Below are positions 38,260-50,012 of a stretch of DNA of 64,000 nt, piece by piece (position 1 is the stretch's first letter; the number at the start of each line of letters is the position of its first letter). The stretch covers positions 10,001-74,000 of the forward strand of contig CAXKVR010000179.1 in assembly GCA_964058845.1 (NCBI GenBank), in the 5' to 3' direction. A model generated the notes under the pieces. It was not told the DNA's origin. It did no database searches and was given only the letters and a program-made list of their open reading frames with translations. The DNA is from Carex sylvatica. Taxonomy: Eukaryota > Streptophyta > Magnoliopsida > Poales > Cyperaceae. A program made the position numbers and the translations under genes.

Positions 38260-39493
38260 GTGTAATTCTTTGGGATTTGCTTGATTCCTAGCACATAGAC
38301 AATAAACATTATATTCGGTCTACTGGCGGTTAGATAGAGTATGCTACCTATCATAGCTCGGTATTGAGTGATGTCGACCAATGTACCATTCGAATCTGAG
38401 TCAAGATTTGCATTGGATACCATTGGTGTCTTGCTCGTATTGCTCTCGGTTATTCCAAATTTCTTGATCAACTCATTCACATACTTGGTTTGGTTCACAA
38501 ATGTGTCATCCACGAGTTGCTTGATTTGGAGTCCCAAGAAGAAGTTCAATTCACCCATCATGCTTATCTCAAATTCACTACTCATAAAAGAAGAGAATTC
38601 ATCGGCAAGTGCCGCATTAGGTGAACCAAAAATTATATCATCTACATAAATTTGCACTACTAAAAGTGATCCATCTCTTTTCTAAGTGAAAAAAATTGTA
38701 TCATTTTCGCCTCTAACGAATTCATTGTCAATTAGAAAGGAACTTAGTGTACCATACCATGCCCTAGGGGCTTGTTTGAGTCCATAAAGAGCTTTGGTGA
38801 GTCTATAGACATGAGTAGGAAATGTCGGATCAACTAAGCCTTGTGGTTGGTTAACATATACTTCCTCATCTATGAATCCATTTAAGAATGCACTTTTAAC
38901 ATCCATTTGAAATAGTTTGAAATTTTTATTTAAGGCATATGCTAAAAGCATTCAAATTAATTCTAGACGAGCCACGGATGTGAAGGTTTCCTCAAAATTA
39001 ATATCCTCTTGTTGTTTGTACCCTTGAGCTACCAACCTAGCTTTGTTTCTAACAAAATTTCCATATTCATCCTTTTTATTTCTAAAGACTCATTTGGTAC
39101 CAATGATCATTCTATCTTTTGGTTTAGGTACAAGTTTCCAAACTTTGTTCCTTTCAAATTGAGCAAGTTCATCTTGCATGGCACAAATCCAATTAAGGTC
39201 TACATTTACCTCTTTAAAAATTTTAGGTTCAATATGAGATACAAATGCACAATGGCCAATCATTTGGTTTAATTCGGATCTTGTCCTAACCTTTTTCCTT
39301 GGATTCCCAATTACAGGAGATGAGAAGATACTTCCCTTAGGTCTTCGGGAATTTGGTACTCAATTCGTGAAGGTTGTATCTCTTCATTTTTCATTCCATC
39401 AACTATTAGATCCGTCTCAATATTGGTTACATCCATAACTATTTGATCCGTCTCAACATTTGTTGCATCCATGTCGGGTTGACTTTGCTCGAA
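38256..39493 (-). pseudogene. Copia reverse transcriptase
   Basis: Best-preserved stretches are 38951-38682 ([52 protein letters not shown]) and 38657-38256 (catalytic IYVDDIIFGS, then MMGELNFFLGLQIKQ and ALGI-type ending). Further upstream, 39490-38960, lies the poorly preserved N-terminal part with VWKLVPKPKDRMIIGTK and [12 protein letters not shown]. Several stops interrupt it, for example near 38683 and 38955. The catalytic YVDD is intact. Confidence 0.9.
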
Positions 39494-40660
39494 TTAATTC
39501 TCAATTGTGTCGATTCTTGCCTCGACTTCATCTTGGTCAAGAATTGGTACTTTAATACCTACAATTTGAATACTTTCCTCGACCTTTTGATTAGCACATT
39601 CATCAAACTTAATATGCATGGATTCAATAACAACTCGTTGTAATGCAATATATATTTTATAGGCTTTACTTGATATTGAATACCCTACAAACACTCCCTC
39701 AATTGATTTAGAATCGAATTTTATTATTTTAGGAGATTCATCAAGAACACAGCATTTAGACCCAAATACCCTAAAATGAGATATCTTTAGCTTATACCCC
39801 TTCCATAGGTCATAAGGTGTTTTATTCAAAATAGACCTTATGCTTACGCGATTTACCACGTATCATGCCATATTAACGGCCTCGGCCCAAAGGTGTTTAG
39901 GTAAGAAATATTCATTAAGCATGGTACGGGCAAGCTCAACTAAGGTTCGGTTCTTCCTCTCAACTACCCCATTTTGTTGAGGTGTGAGAGGAGCTGAATA
40001 CTCATGTTTATATCCCTTTTTAGAGAAAAGTTGATCAAATTTTGTATTTTCAAATCCCCCCCTGATCACTTCTAATCCTAATAATTTTTTATCCCCTTTC
40101 ATTTTCAACACGTTTGCAAAATTCAATGAAGTTACTAATTACTTCATCCTTTTGTTGTAGGAACAAAACCTAAGTAAAGCAACTATAATCATCTACAATC
40201 ACATATGCATATTTCTTTTTGGCTAAACTTGACACCGATTGGTCCAAACAAGTCCATGTATAGTAATTGTAAATGTTGATTGGTTGAAATATAGTCTTTG
40301 GACTTGAAACTACTTTTGGTTTGTTTACCTTGAACACATGCATCGCATAGTCCTTCAAGTTCTAGTTTATGGGTTGATAAACCATGAACTAGGTCTAATT
40401 TAACTAATTTATATGACACTTAAGCAAGTCTCACCGGAATCAAAATGGGTAAAGTACAAGTAATAAATATTTTTCTTTCTTTTACCCGAGTATATTACAG
40501 CATCATCCGAAGACCTAACTAAGTGACAAACATTGATATCAAATTTTACATAATAATCAGAGTCACATAACTTACTAACACTAAGTAAGTTATAATCTAA
40601 CCCATCATCTAGGAATACATTGGATATGGTCAAGTGTTGGTTACCAATTGAGCCTATTCC
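39494..40660 (-). pseudogene. Copia pre-integrase and integrase
   Basis: Pre-integrase phrase ISNVFLDDGLDYNLLSVSKL (40630-40560), then the zinc-binding part ending GLCDACVQGKQTKSSF and MDLFGP (about 40370-40230), core IRSDQGGGFENTKFDQLF and TPQQNGVVERKNRTLVE with the catalytic glutamate (about 40060-39940), and the C-terminal GKQ-type region (HFRVFGSKCCVLDE, 39760). Stops lie near 40142, 40173 and 39862. The upstream join is abrupt: the protease expected before ISNVFLDD is absent. Confidence 0.88.
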
Positions 40661-40686
40661 AATAATAGGGGAGATTAAGTGTGAAC

Positions 40687-41936
40687 CTAAGCTAATTTAG
40701 TTTTAGGAACCCAAACAATATTTTTTTTATTGTATGCATTCCTAAATCTACATTCTAAAGAAGTGTGATCAATTTTACAATAATAGTTACACAATGTAAT
40801 TGATTGTTTTTTAGTAGTAGAACCTTGTTTGAAAGTTGATGGGTATTGATATTTCACTTTATGTAAATTACTATTATGTTTACCAAATGACCTATTTGCA
40901 ACTTTAGATGAGACACTTTTGGTTTTGTTAGAATTAAATTTATTGTGATGTTGGAAAACATCTCTTGACAAACCATTTCTTTAAGTTAGATTTTGAAAAC
41001 TATCTTTGTTTTGAGTTCATAAAATCATCAATCGGGTCCCTTGATATAAGTTTTGTTTGACTCTCTTGGATTAAAAGTGTTTCTATCATTATTTTAAAAA
41101 TTATTTTGTTCTTATAATTTTTATGACTATACTTGTACTTAAATGCATGATTTGGTTTAGCATTTGAGGTTTGAGAAGTATATTTTTTGCTTAATTCCTT
41201 TTGCAAGGGAGTATTACCATTTTTGGTGTGGAATTGAAATGTAGTATACTCCTTGCAATCAAAGTTAAACTTTTTCAAGATGTTTGTTCATTAACCTCAA
41301 TTGAGATTTGAGAATGTACTCTTTTTTCTTTCGGGACATGTATGTGGTTAGATTCAAATGAGGATTGACCCTTCTCAAATCCAAGACCAATTTTATCCAT
41401 TTGCGATAAGATTGACCATTGATCAAACTATCTATATAGTAATGATCTAGACTAGTGACATTTGAAAGTTCACTCGTAGATCTTAATGTCCTAATTTCGG
41501 TCTCTAAGGTTTAAATTTTAACTTTTAATATGCCTATTTCACCTATGTGTGATGTTTTTAAATTTTTAACTTCACATTCTAACATGTCATTTTTAGTAAT
41601 AATTTTTTGAATAATACCTTCTTTTTCAACCAAGGTTCTATTTGACTCCTCAAGAAGACATTGCCACCTAGTTTTATCATCATACTGTGTTAGAATCTTA
41701 TTTGTGAAATTGCTTGTCTCATTAGTAATTATCCAATTGGCTTCATCAATTATTTCACTATATTCTTCACCACCCTTAATTTCATTATCAAATTTAATTT
41801 TGATCTCATAACCATCAAGACTAAGATTCGAATGTACCTCATTAGCAGAGCTTGTTGAATGTATCGATTTCACCATCTCCCTTCTTAGTGTTTCTTGATT
41901 TAGCAAGAACCATGAGAAAGTTGATGGTGGTCTCAT
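40687..41936 (-). pseudogene. Copia gag-pol spacer with coiled-coil and CCHC-like motif
   Basis: Broken frames typical of the Sirevirus region between gag and protease. 41936-41511 encodes a charged, probably coiled-coil stretch (LLEESNRTLVEKEGIIQKII). 40971-40687 is basic and ends with a second zinc-knuckle-like motif, LCNYYCKIDHTSLECRF, followed by NIVWVPKTKLA, which in relatives leads straight into the protease. Here a stop follows and the next recognisable sequence is already past the protease active site. No DSG/DTG motif is present. Confidence 0.75.
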
Positions 41937-43103
41937 CGGTAATGTTCTTGTTTGTAATAATTGAGTCCATGTCGATTATCGAGGGACCTTCATCTACGCT
42001 TGTCATCGATGCAAGGTTGATCTCTTGTTCATTCTCTGACTCCGTGTCGGATAGCTCCACCTCGCTATCATCCGAAAACAATGCTTGCATTATTTTAGCC
42101 TTTTTTTTCCTTTGTACCCTTCGTACTTTTGTCTTGGCCTTCTATCTTGTTGTCCTTTACCATCTACATTCTTCAATTGAGAAAAAAATTTGAAGAAAGT
42201 TTGGATGGTGTGTCCCTCTCTATTGCAAGCAAAACACATTACTCGTTTGCTTTTCTCTTCTTGTTCCTTGTTGTATTTTCTTTCAAAATCGAGCATCTCT
42301 TGGAACATTTTGGATAAGAGAATGGCATCTTTGGATGTTTCGTGATCAATTTTGTTGATAAATTAGTCATTTGATAGACATGTATTTGAGGAACTATAGG
42401 GGTTGCAGTTTTGTGCCAGAAAAGCCACGATTTTGGATTTTGAGCTTTGCTTTAGCTCTTCGGATTACAGAAGCTTCTCTTCAAAGCTACGGAAGTGTGC
42501 ATACAAGTCATCCGGTGTGAATGAGTCATGGGTGTCTTGGATTGCTTCTAGTGCACTCATCAATCCGGACCATCTATCCCTCATGAGCATCACCCTCAAT
42601 AGCTTACCTACAACTTTATTGTTAGAAAGTGGTTCTCCCAATTCGATAAATTCATTTTGGATATGCATAAGTCTATTATACATATCCTCAATGCTTTCAC
42701 CATCTTCTACCTTGAAGTTTTCAAATTTGGTTTCTAAACCGGTTATCTTGGTACGTTTAATTTAAGTGTTTCTCTCATACCGGTTTACAAGAGCATTCCA
42801 CATTTCTTTTGCGGTTGAGGAGCTACCAAAGATTGAGGCAATCGATTCACTAACCAAGTTAAATATGGCATTGGTTGCAAGATCATTATCTTTCTTAATT
42901 TGTTTGAATTTGAGAGTCTCGAGTTTAGTGTCACTTGCACTTTCAGTAGAAATGGGGGTGAAATTTGGTGTATACCCCTTTCCAACCACATACCATATCT
43001 CAAGAATATTTAGATAGTTATTCATAGTTTTCTTCCAATGCATAAATTTTTTTGTTGTATTATAAAAAATTAGGGGTTCTTTCACGTGTCTATAGGGTGT
43101 CAT
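41842..43103 (-). pseudogene. Copia gag
   Basis: It starts at 43103 (MTPYRHVKEPLIFYNTTKKF) and runs with stops at about 42762, 42463 and 42350. Recognisable gag phrases are WKKTMNNYLN, AKEMWNALVNRYERNT and ESIEDMYNRLMHIQNEFIEL. The zinc knuckle at about 42240-42190 reads MCFACNREGHTIQTFF: the last Cys of the CX2CX4HX4C pattern is Phe. After it comes a basic tail and then an acidic segment (FSDDSEVELSDTESENEQE, 42070-42010). Gag packages the element RNA. Confidence 0.85.
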
Positions 43104-43154
43104 TTGTCAAGTTGATCTAACTCTAATTAAGTGTGTCTTAATTTGAGTAACTTT

Positions 43155-43165
43155 CTCTAATACCA
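43155..43165 (-). promoter_or_regulatory. Copia primer binding site, tRNA-iMet
   Basis: The minus strand reads TGGTATTAGAG three bases after the 5' LTR end. It matches the plant initiator tRNA-Met complement TGGTATCAGAG with one mismatch. First-strand DNA synthesis starts here. Confidence 0.85.
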
Positions 43166-43168
43166 CTT

Positions 43169-44189
43169 TGTTACACTTAGTGCACAACTAAATAGCTCAA
43201 AAACTGAAAATAAATGCAATTAAAAGTAAATAGATGAGTTTAGAGAAAAATTGACACGCGGGATGGTAACGGAGTTGGCAAAACAAAGGCCTACGTCTCC
43301 AGGACTTCACAACCTCTTCTAGGTGCGCCTTTCTATTATCCAATACGAAAGGATTATAACTTGTGAACCGTTGAACCCTTACAAACCAAGCGAAAAGTCA
43401 ACCGGCCAACTCAAAAAGATGAGAACAAGGTCTTTTAGTTTAAGCTACTCAAGAGAAACACTCAATAAATCACTCTAACCTAATCTAACTCAATATTAGT
43501 GAAATGAGTTTGAGGTTGTTTGATAAATTTTGAAGTTTTAAGCTCTCACAATAATGGAGTAACTAAAGCTCTCAGAAAATTACTTTTTAGAAGATTAGGG
43601 TCAGCTGAGATGCTTTAGAAAAAGACCTCACTGCTCTATTTATAGAGATAGCTCCAGAAAGAGCTAATTGAGTTAAAATGTTATGGACGTTTAATAAAAC
43701 ATTATAACGTTTTAGCTCAATTTGAATTTAGTATTTGCTTTTGCTGTGAGATCGATCAAAACGTTCATAACGATATAAAATGTTCACAACGATTTGGCTC
43801 TGTCAAAACTTGATCAAAAACAGAATTTTTGGAAACATTAATTTAATTAAAACGTTACAACATTTATAAAATGTTTGTAACGTTTGAGGTTAAATCCTGT
43901 GTTTGATCAGTTTGTTCCTTGGAGTTTTTTTACAGGTTAAATCGTTATAACATTTACAAACGTTACCAACGTTTGTATCATGTTGAACAACATCAAACAA
44001 ACTTTACCAAGTTTAAAATATTACAATTTAAAATCTTGATAAATGTCTTCATGATTTCTTCATTTCAAGCAATTCATATTGCAATTTCAAATAGCTTGAA
44101 CCTGCATAACTCTAATAATAGAAGAAATTCTAAAATTCAATAATTGTATATTTTGCAAATTAGTCAAATAGACGAAAAAAATTATTGCT
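43169..44189 (-). repeat. Copia 5' LTR, truncated by an insertion
   Basis: Matches 18507-19518 along its length, opening TGTTACACTTAG on the plus strand. It stops at ATTATTGCT (44181-44189), where the other copy continues ACAACTAACA. TGATGAGCATAAATT of a Gypsy LTR follows. The missing 10-11 bp were not found further along the window. Confidence 0.9.
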
Positions 44190-45118
44190 TGATGAGCATA
44201 AATTAGGTATACTTTTACCTAGGGTTTTGTATTGATAACTTGACCAATTTTCATGCATTTAGGTTAATTTGGCGTAATTTAGCGTAGAAATACATCAAGA
44301 ACCAAGTTACTGCCGTTTGCTCATTTTATTTGTAGTTTTGGAGAATTTGCAAGCTTTGGAACGGTCTCTGGGGCACTTGGTGCGACCGTGTCCACTTTAG
44401 AAGAAGCCTCGATCGAAAAAGAATCAAAACAACCAAGTCAGAGAGGTTGTGCGGCCTAAGGTGCGGCCTGGCCGACCCGCACACCTCTCAGAAGCACCAG
44501 AAGATATGCACAACACATGGTGCGACCTCCTATACGGCTACCGCTGCCCGCATCACAACCTGCACACATCTCAGCATAGCAAACAACAGAGCACAGTACA
44601 TTGGTGCGGCCGACCATGTGACTACCCCTGCCCGCACAGTTCAGCAGAAGACACCCCAATCGAGTCAAAGGGATTCTGCGGGTGAAGGTGCGGCCTCCTT
44701 AACCCGCACAGGCTCCATCTCTCCTCACAACGTAGTCGTCTGTACGGCCTGACCAGGCCGCACCCTGGGTCATACCAGCCAAACCTTTGGCAAATTTTGT
44801 GCAATCTTCGCCTGATTCACTTCCAAATTTTTCCTAATTATTCCCCAAGTCACGAATTTGGTTATAAAAGCAGCCATCTGGAGGATCATCTTTCATATCA
44901 CAATTCACTTCATTGAAACCCTAATCAATCTCTCCATCCATCTGATCTCTCAAATGAATCAAAGGTGCGAAGGATTGAAGAACTTGGCAGATCTCGAGGA
45001 GCTTGCAAGGAAGAACTGAGGTATAACTTGAGAATTGGTGTATTATATTTCTCTTATTCTTTTCTTGATTTTATTTGTATGAATTCTTTATTTTCTATCA
45101 TTGATGTTATTATTTTTG

Positions 45119-45853
45119 CACCCATGAGAGGCTAATTTTCTCTCTATCTCTCTTAAGGACACTGCTAGGTCTTGGTTAAGAACCCTAAGTGAAAGAACTA
45201 TTGGAAATTGGGATGAATTGCAAAGGATATTTTTGGGTAAGTACTTCTCTCCGTCTAAAACCCAACATTTTAGGACCAAAATCACCACCTTCAAGCAAGG
45301 TGAGTATGAATCTCTTACTGATGCTTGGGATAGATGACAGGATCTTTTGAGGATGTGTCCTCATCATATGATAGATGGGTGGTTACTTTTTCAATTTTTC
45401 TATAGTGGTTTAAATTATCCTACTAAAACTCAACTGAATTCAGCTGTAGGTGGAAATCCTACAAACAAGGACTCTGTAGAAACCATGGAGATGATAGAGG
45501 ACATGGCTACTAGTCAAAGGGAATGGACAGCAGCCGACAGAGATGGAAGACGGACCGGCATGCATAAAGGTGACGAAGTGACAGCTCTACAAGCAAAGGT
45601 AGAGGCCTTGCAAACGCAACTTGCAAAGTTGCATCAGGTAAAATCTGTCGCTACACAACAATGTGGAATTTGTGGTGGGACTGACCATGACATTGCTTCA
45701 TGTCAAAGTTTTGGCGAATTTGGGGAACCACCAATTGAGCAGGTAAATGGGTTGTTTTATGAAATGGGGGACAAAAGGAACCCTGATTACAAACGGAATT
45801 ATTCTAACAATTACAGCCCAGGCAACATATGGAATCACCCCAATTTTAGATAG
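45119..45853 (+). pseudogene. Gag of the Athila-derived element
   Basis: The gag core phrases ARSWLRTLSERTIGNWDEL (about 45155) and FSPSKTQHFRTKITTFKQGE are visible, a TGA near 45335 interrupts, and the open frame 45347-45853 carries on with MCPHHMIDGWLLFQFFYSGL. A complete zinc knuckle CGICGGTDHDIASC (CX2CX4HX4C) lies at about 45663-45704. It ends at a TAG at 45851. The N-terminal third of gag is absent. Past the stop, Gln/Asn-rich and Lys-rich stretches run to about 46370 with frame changes. Confidence 0.85.
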
Positions 45854-46395
45854 AAAAATGACTCGAATGACCAAGGTACACAAAACCAAAACCAGAACTG
45901 ATTTAACCAGTACCAAAATCAAGGTCCTGATGCAAGACTTGAAAGATTTGAAAAGAAAGTAGAAAAATTCATGGAGGAACAAGAGGAAAAGAATAAAAAC
46001 CAAAGGGATTTCAACACTAACTTATCTGATACGATGAGAAGCGTGACTCTCAAATTGGACACTGTAATCGTTGGAAACAAATCATTGGAGACCCAAATTT
46101 CACAACAAGCCATCTTTTTTCCTCGCCAACAAGGAATGCTACCCGGCAAGCCGGAGAACAATCCGCGTGAGCAAATCAATACAGTGGTGGCGACTGATCA
46201 GTAGGACACACAAGAGGCGCAGGTACCAGTCACAGAAAATTCGGGAGAATTTGAGGGATCGACACAAAAGGAAGGCGAATCTCCAGAAAAAAAAAGAAAT
46301 CAATTGCAAATCCGAAGGAGAAAGTCGAATCCTCAGAAAAGGTAAAATCTGTAAGGTATATCCCTCCCCATAAATCTTTTTCTTTTTTAACACAA

Positions 46396-46970
46396 ATGGT
46401 CAAATTAGGACTAAATGATCAATTTGACAGTATAATGCAGCAAATCAATCAATTAAATCTTGAAGGAATCTTGCAAATGCAAAATCTGATCAAATTCTTG
46501 TTTAGTCAGACCCGAATCGTTAAACAAAAGGAAAAAGACCAATTTAAGGAAGATGACCAATTAATTGACAATCCTCTTGAGATTTTACCCCCAAAATTGA
46601 GTGATTCTGGTCCTTTTTCTATACCATGTTCAATAGGAAGACCGAAATTCCAACTGCCTTGTGTGACCTTGGTACAAGTGTCAGTCTTATGTCCAAATCC
46701 GTTTTTGATCAGCTTGATTCGTGCAAGTTGGAGCCAACCAATGTTAGGTTATATTTCGCTGATGGATCATCTAGGGCTCCACTTGGCATGCTTAAAAATG
46801 TCACTTTGAAAATTGGAAAACTTAAGATTCCTGCTGATTTTGTAGTTAGTGAAACCGATAAGAATGAGCCATAAAGCGTGATCTTAGGTCGAGCTATTTT
46901 GGCAACAGCAGGTGCAGAAATAAATGTCAATGAGGGGACAATTTCCTTTTCTGTTGAAGGAGAAAAATAA
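46396..46970 (+). pseudogene. Aspartic protease of the Athila-derived element
   Basis: The lead-in ILPPKLSDSGPFSIPCSIGR is in one frame and the active site LCDLGTSVSLM in another, so a frameshift lies between them near 46640. Then LYFADGSSRAPLGMLKNVTL, KIPADFVVSETDKNEP and a stop at 46872-46874, followed by ILGRAILATAGAEINV up to a TAA near 46970. The catalytic Asp is kept. The frame continues only briefly afterwards (to about 47210) and no RT follows. Confidence 0.85.
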
Positions 46971-47256
46971 TATGTCCACCATCAAAGATTTCTTGATCTT
47001 TCTTTTAATAAGTTTCCAAAAGTTGTGCAAGAATATTTGCAGGTGCATGCAAAAGCTGAGAAAAGAAAGTCGGTGGCAAGATCTGAGACCGATAGATTAT
47101 GTCAGGAGAACAAGGAAGAGTTGAAGGAGATGTTGTTTAAGAAACAAATCGGCACGCATGATTCAAGCGCAAGGAGAAGCGAAGGAATGCCGCCCAATCA
47201 GCACCCCTCTTGATCAAAGAAATAGGGTCGAGCTGTTGACCTAAAACCAAGCGCTT

Positions 47257-47274
47257 CTTGGGAGGCAACCCAAG
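47257..47274 (+). promoter_or_regulatory. Conserved hairpin after pol (copy 2)
   Basis: CTTGGGAGGCAACCCAAG, identical to 32109-32126 and again preceded by AAGCGCTT. It is kept although the whole RT-integrase region upstream has been deleted. Confidence 0.6.
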
Positions 47275-48400
47275 AATTAAAAACTTTTAATTTATGCACT
47301 ATTTATGTCTCTTGATTTTAGTTTTTTTATTTCAAAAAAATAATAATAACAAATCGAAAAACTAAAAACTAAAAAGAGCAACAACTCAGAGGCTGTGCGG
47401 GCACCAGTACGGCCAACCTGGGCCGCAAAAATCCACTTAACTAATAATTTCTTTCCAATTTTTGCAGAAAACTTGGACTATGCGACCCATAGTGCGGGCA
47501 ACCCTGGCCACATCCCAGCCTGCACCCACACCAACTCCAGCCTTTCTGTGCAGTTAACATACTGATGCGGCTCCCTATGCGACCTACCTACCCGCACTCT
47601 CACCCGCACAAACTCAAATGGCCTCTGCTGCATTTAATTGGCGCGCGAATCTTGGCACCCTTTTCTTACCTTCCTTCCTTCTTTCTTCTTCCTCTTTCCA
47701 TATGTACAAACCTCCATCTTTACAAAATCACCCATCCCTCCTTTATTCTACAACACTCATACACCCTCCAAAACAACCAAACTCGCTCAAACCACGGATT
47801 ATTCTTCTCCTTGATCATTCCGAGCACTTCTACTTCTCGATTTTGCTTCGTTCATTCGCTTTGAGAACAACTTGATCAATCACACGCGATCCTCGCTTCA
47901 ATCGGGTTTTTCTTCTCTTCTCTTCTCTTCTTCTTTTATTGTTTTCTTTATTCATCTTGTTTAAGAATTGTTTAGTTTGGTACCAACAAACTCATTTTTG
48001 GTTTTCAACTTTTGATTTCGGCCAAGAACAAAAAAATTCTAATTTTTCAGTCTAATTTCAAGGTTTTAAACCCCCGGTTTAGATCTTCCAAAACTGTAAA
48101 AAACCGTCCAACTTCTGGTTTGTGCGGCCCATAGTGCAGGTAGCCCTAGCTGCACCCATACCCGCACGGTTTTTTTATTGTTCCAACTTCCTTCTGTCTG
48201 TGCGGCTTGCTGTGCAAGCAACACTACTCGCATCTCTACCTAAATTATACACCACTTGGTTTGTGCGGCCTAAACAGACCGCACCCATACCCGCACGATT
48301 TTTCTATTTTTCCAACTGCCCTTTGTCTGTGCGGCTTGCTGTGCGGGGAACACTACCCGCATCTCTACCCAAATTATAAGGACCAAACTAAGATGTTTGT

Positions 48401-49532
48401 AAATGCTCAATATTGAGTGTGTGTTATAGGATTGTTCGTAATTTTATTGAAAATAAATAAATATCGGTTGAGACTTGAGAGAGATGCACTTATTCTATAG
48501 TCGGATTAATTAGTGTGTTATTTGATCTATCTTTCAGTGATTAAATATGGTTATATAAAACAGTTCCGAGCAATATGGTTATAGACAACTTTAATTTTTT
48601 AAAGTTGAAAATTACAAATTATAAGACATTTGATGTTTGATCATACCTTTAAAATTAAACAGGCCAGAAGACATTAAAACTAATAAACTGAAAGAAAATC
48701 TATGAAATCGTCTCGAAAATCTATGAAATCGTCTTAAAAATCTATCGTAGAAACATCTTATGCTATATTCATATGTCGTATTAGTTTTTCCAACCACTAA
48801 CAATTGTACTATCCCAAAAAGATGAGTACGTGGCTTTCTAAAAAAGATAATGAATTTTAAAATCAAATATTGATCTTCAGATGGCGCCAGTCCTTGAAAT
48901 TTTTGACAGATGCTACTTGCATCTCGAGATATTAATATGTTGGCCCTACAACCTTCATTTGAAAGTTAATTTATAATAAAATTAACATGTCAGTCGATAA
49001 TATGAATAGTTGTGGGTAGGCATTATTTTGTATCTCTATAATTTTTCATTATTAATTTATTTCTAGAGAAAGAAGCATTTCTAGATAGATTTTGTTGAAC
49101 TTGTTTGTTGGCAATAAGACGTAGCAAAATTGTGAAAAAAATATTTTATCATTATTAAATAAAAATAACAAACACAATTTTGTATATAGTTGTCAGTTGA
49201 TATTGTCTTGTCTCCCTCTAATTGTTGTATTTTCAGTTCTTATTAAGAACACGTATTTAGATATCTTATTGTAATTGTTATGTGAATAATTTTATTTGGA
49301 GATATCGCAAGATTGAAAAATAACATTTTGTGAAAATAATTGCTAATTTGAGCTAACTTTCTAATCGCTAACTCAATATTTTTTTGTCTTGTACAATGTG
49401 AACAACAAAAACATAATAAAATATTGGAATTTTTTTTGGACCATCCAATTATATCATATCACCTAGATCAATAAATCAACATAAAATAATCGATAACATA
49501 TTTCTTTTGTGTTCCTTCTGAATCTTCAAAAC
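48401..49532. other. AT-rich intergenic DNA
   Basis: No open frame of note, no recognised element and no strong repeat. A near-duplicate phrase (AAAATCTATGAAATCGTCT, twice near 48694-48735) is present. Confidence 0.5.
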
Positions 49533-50012
49533 AACGTTTAAATGGAAGTTAGAATAGCTAGAATAGTGAAATTTAAGAATAGAAAATGAGAATAGAAAAT
49601 AATAGTGATTTTCAGATTAGTATAAAAATGGTGCTATTCAGATTAGTAAAAATATTGTTTGGATTGTACATTTGGAATGGTGAATAACTGTAATCGATAA
49701 AAAATAATGTTAACAAAGTGCTAATTAAGAGAAAAGATAGGCAAGTGGGGTCTCAAATTAGTTGTCACGACGTGGAGATAACATAAGTGATGTCAATTTT
49801 ATAATTTCGGAACTGTGTTAGCGAAAATCTGAAAATGAAGTATTTCTTTTTCTCTTCACACTTTCAAATAGTAGTTATTCTAATATTTACAAGGAATAGA
49901 GAATAGTAACTATTCTAACTATTCCGAATAACAAAAATATTGTTTGGATGCACATTGTTATTCCGAATAGCCCTCTATTCTAGCTATTTTTATTTCATCC
50001 AAACATACCCTT
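49533..50012. mobile_element. MITE-like foldback element
   Basis: The left part GTTAGAATAGCTAGAATAG (49550) is mirrored on the right by CTCTATTCTAGCTATTTTTA (49971). The outermost right sequence reads GGTATGTTTGGATG on the minus strand, a common start of plant hAT- or Harbinger-type small elements. The interior repeats ATTCAGATTAGTA and TATTGTTTGGAT. No coding sequence. Ends are approximate and the superfamily is uncertain. Confidence 0.5.

Larger units (their letters stand above)
18507..44189 (-). mobile_element. Sirevirus-like Ty1/Copia retrotransposon with env-like gene, interrupted
   Basis: Read on the minus strand, the order is 5' LTR (43169-44189), tRNA-iMet primer site, gag, integrase, reverse transcriptase, RNase H, a 92-bp repeat region, an env-like gene, polypurine tract and 3' LTR (18507-19518). 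The order integrase before RT marks Copia; the env-like gene after RNase H fits the Sirevirus branch. A 15-kb Athila element sits between 21811 and 36816, so the Copia element itself is about 10.7 kb. The protease domain is missing and all genes carry stops or frameshifts. The 5' LTR lacks its last ~11 bp because another Gypsy element begins at 44190, so a target duplication cannot be checked (the left flank is GGGAT at 18502-18506). Confidence 0.88.
44190..48400 (+). mobile_element. Athila-derived element lacking RT, RNase H and integrase
   Basis: It opens TGATGAGCATAAATTAGG, close to the LTR start of the remnant at 18260 (TGATAAGCATAAATTA). An LTR-like leader with GTGCGGCC/CCCGCAC motifs (44390-44780) is followed, without a primer site or gag N-terminus, by gag (from about 45119) and protease (to about 46970). 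A short tail follows, and then directly the conserved post-integrase hairpin (47257). All of RT to integrase is missing. Downstream, 47390-48370 again carries the GTGCGG motif clusters. The right end near 48400 is vague and I found no 3' LTR. The element could only have moved with help from a complete relative. Confidence 0.75.

Noticed and set aside
48884..48900. TGGCGCCAGTCC as a second primer binding site
   Set aside because: Only the first seven bases match the tRNA-Asp site and no LTR end precedes it.
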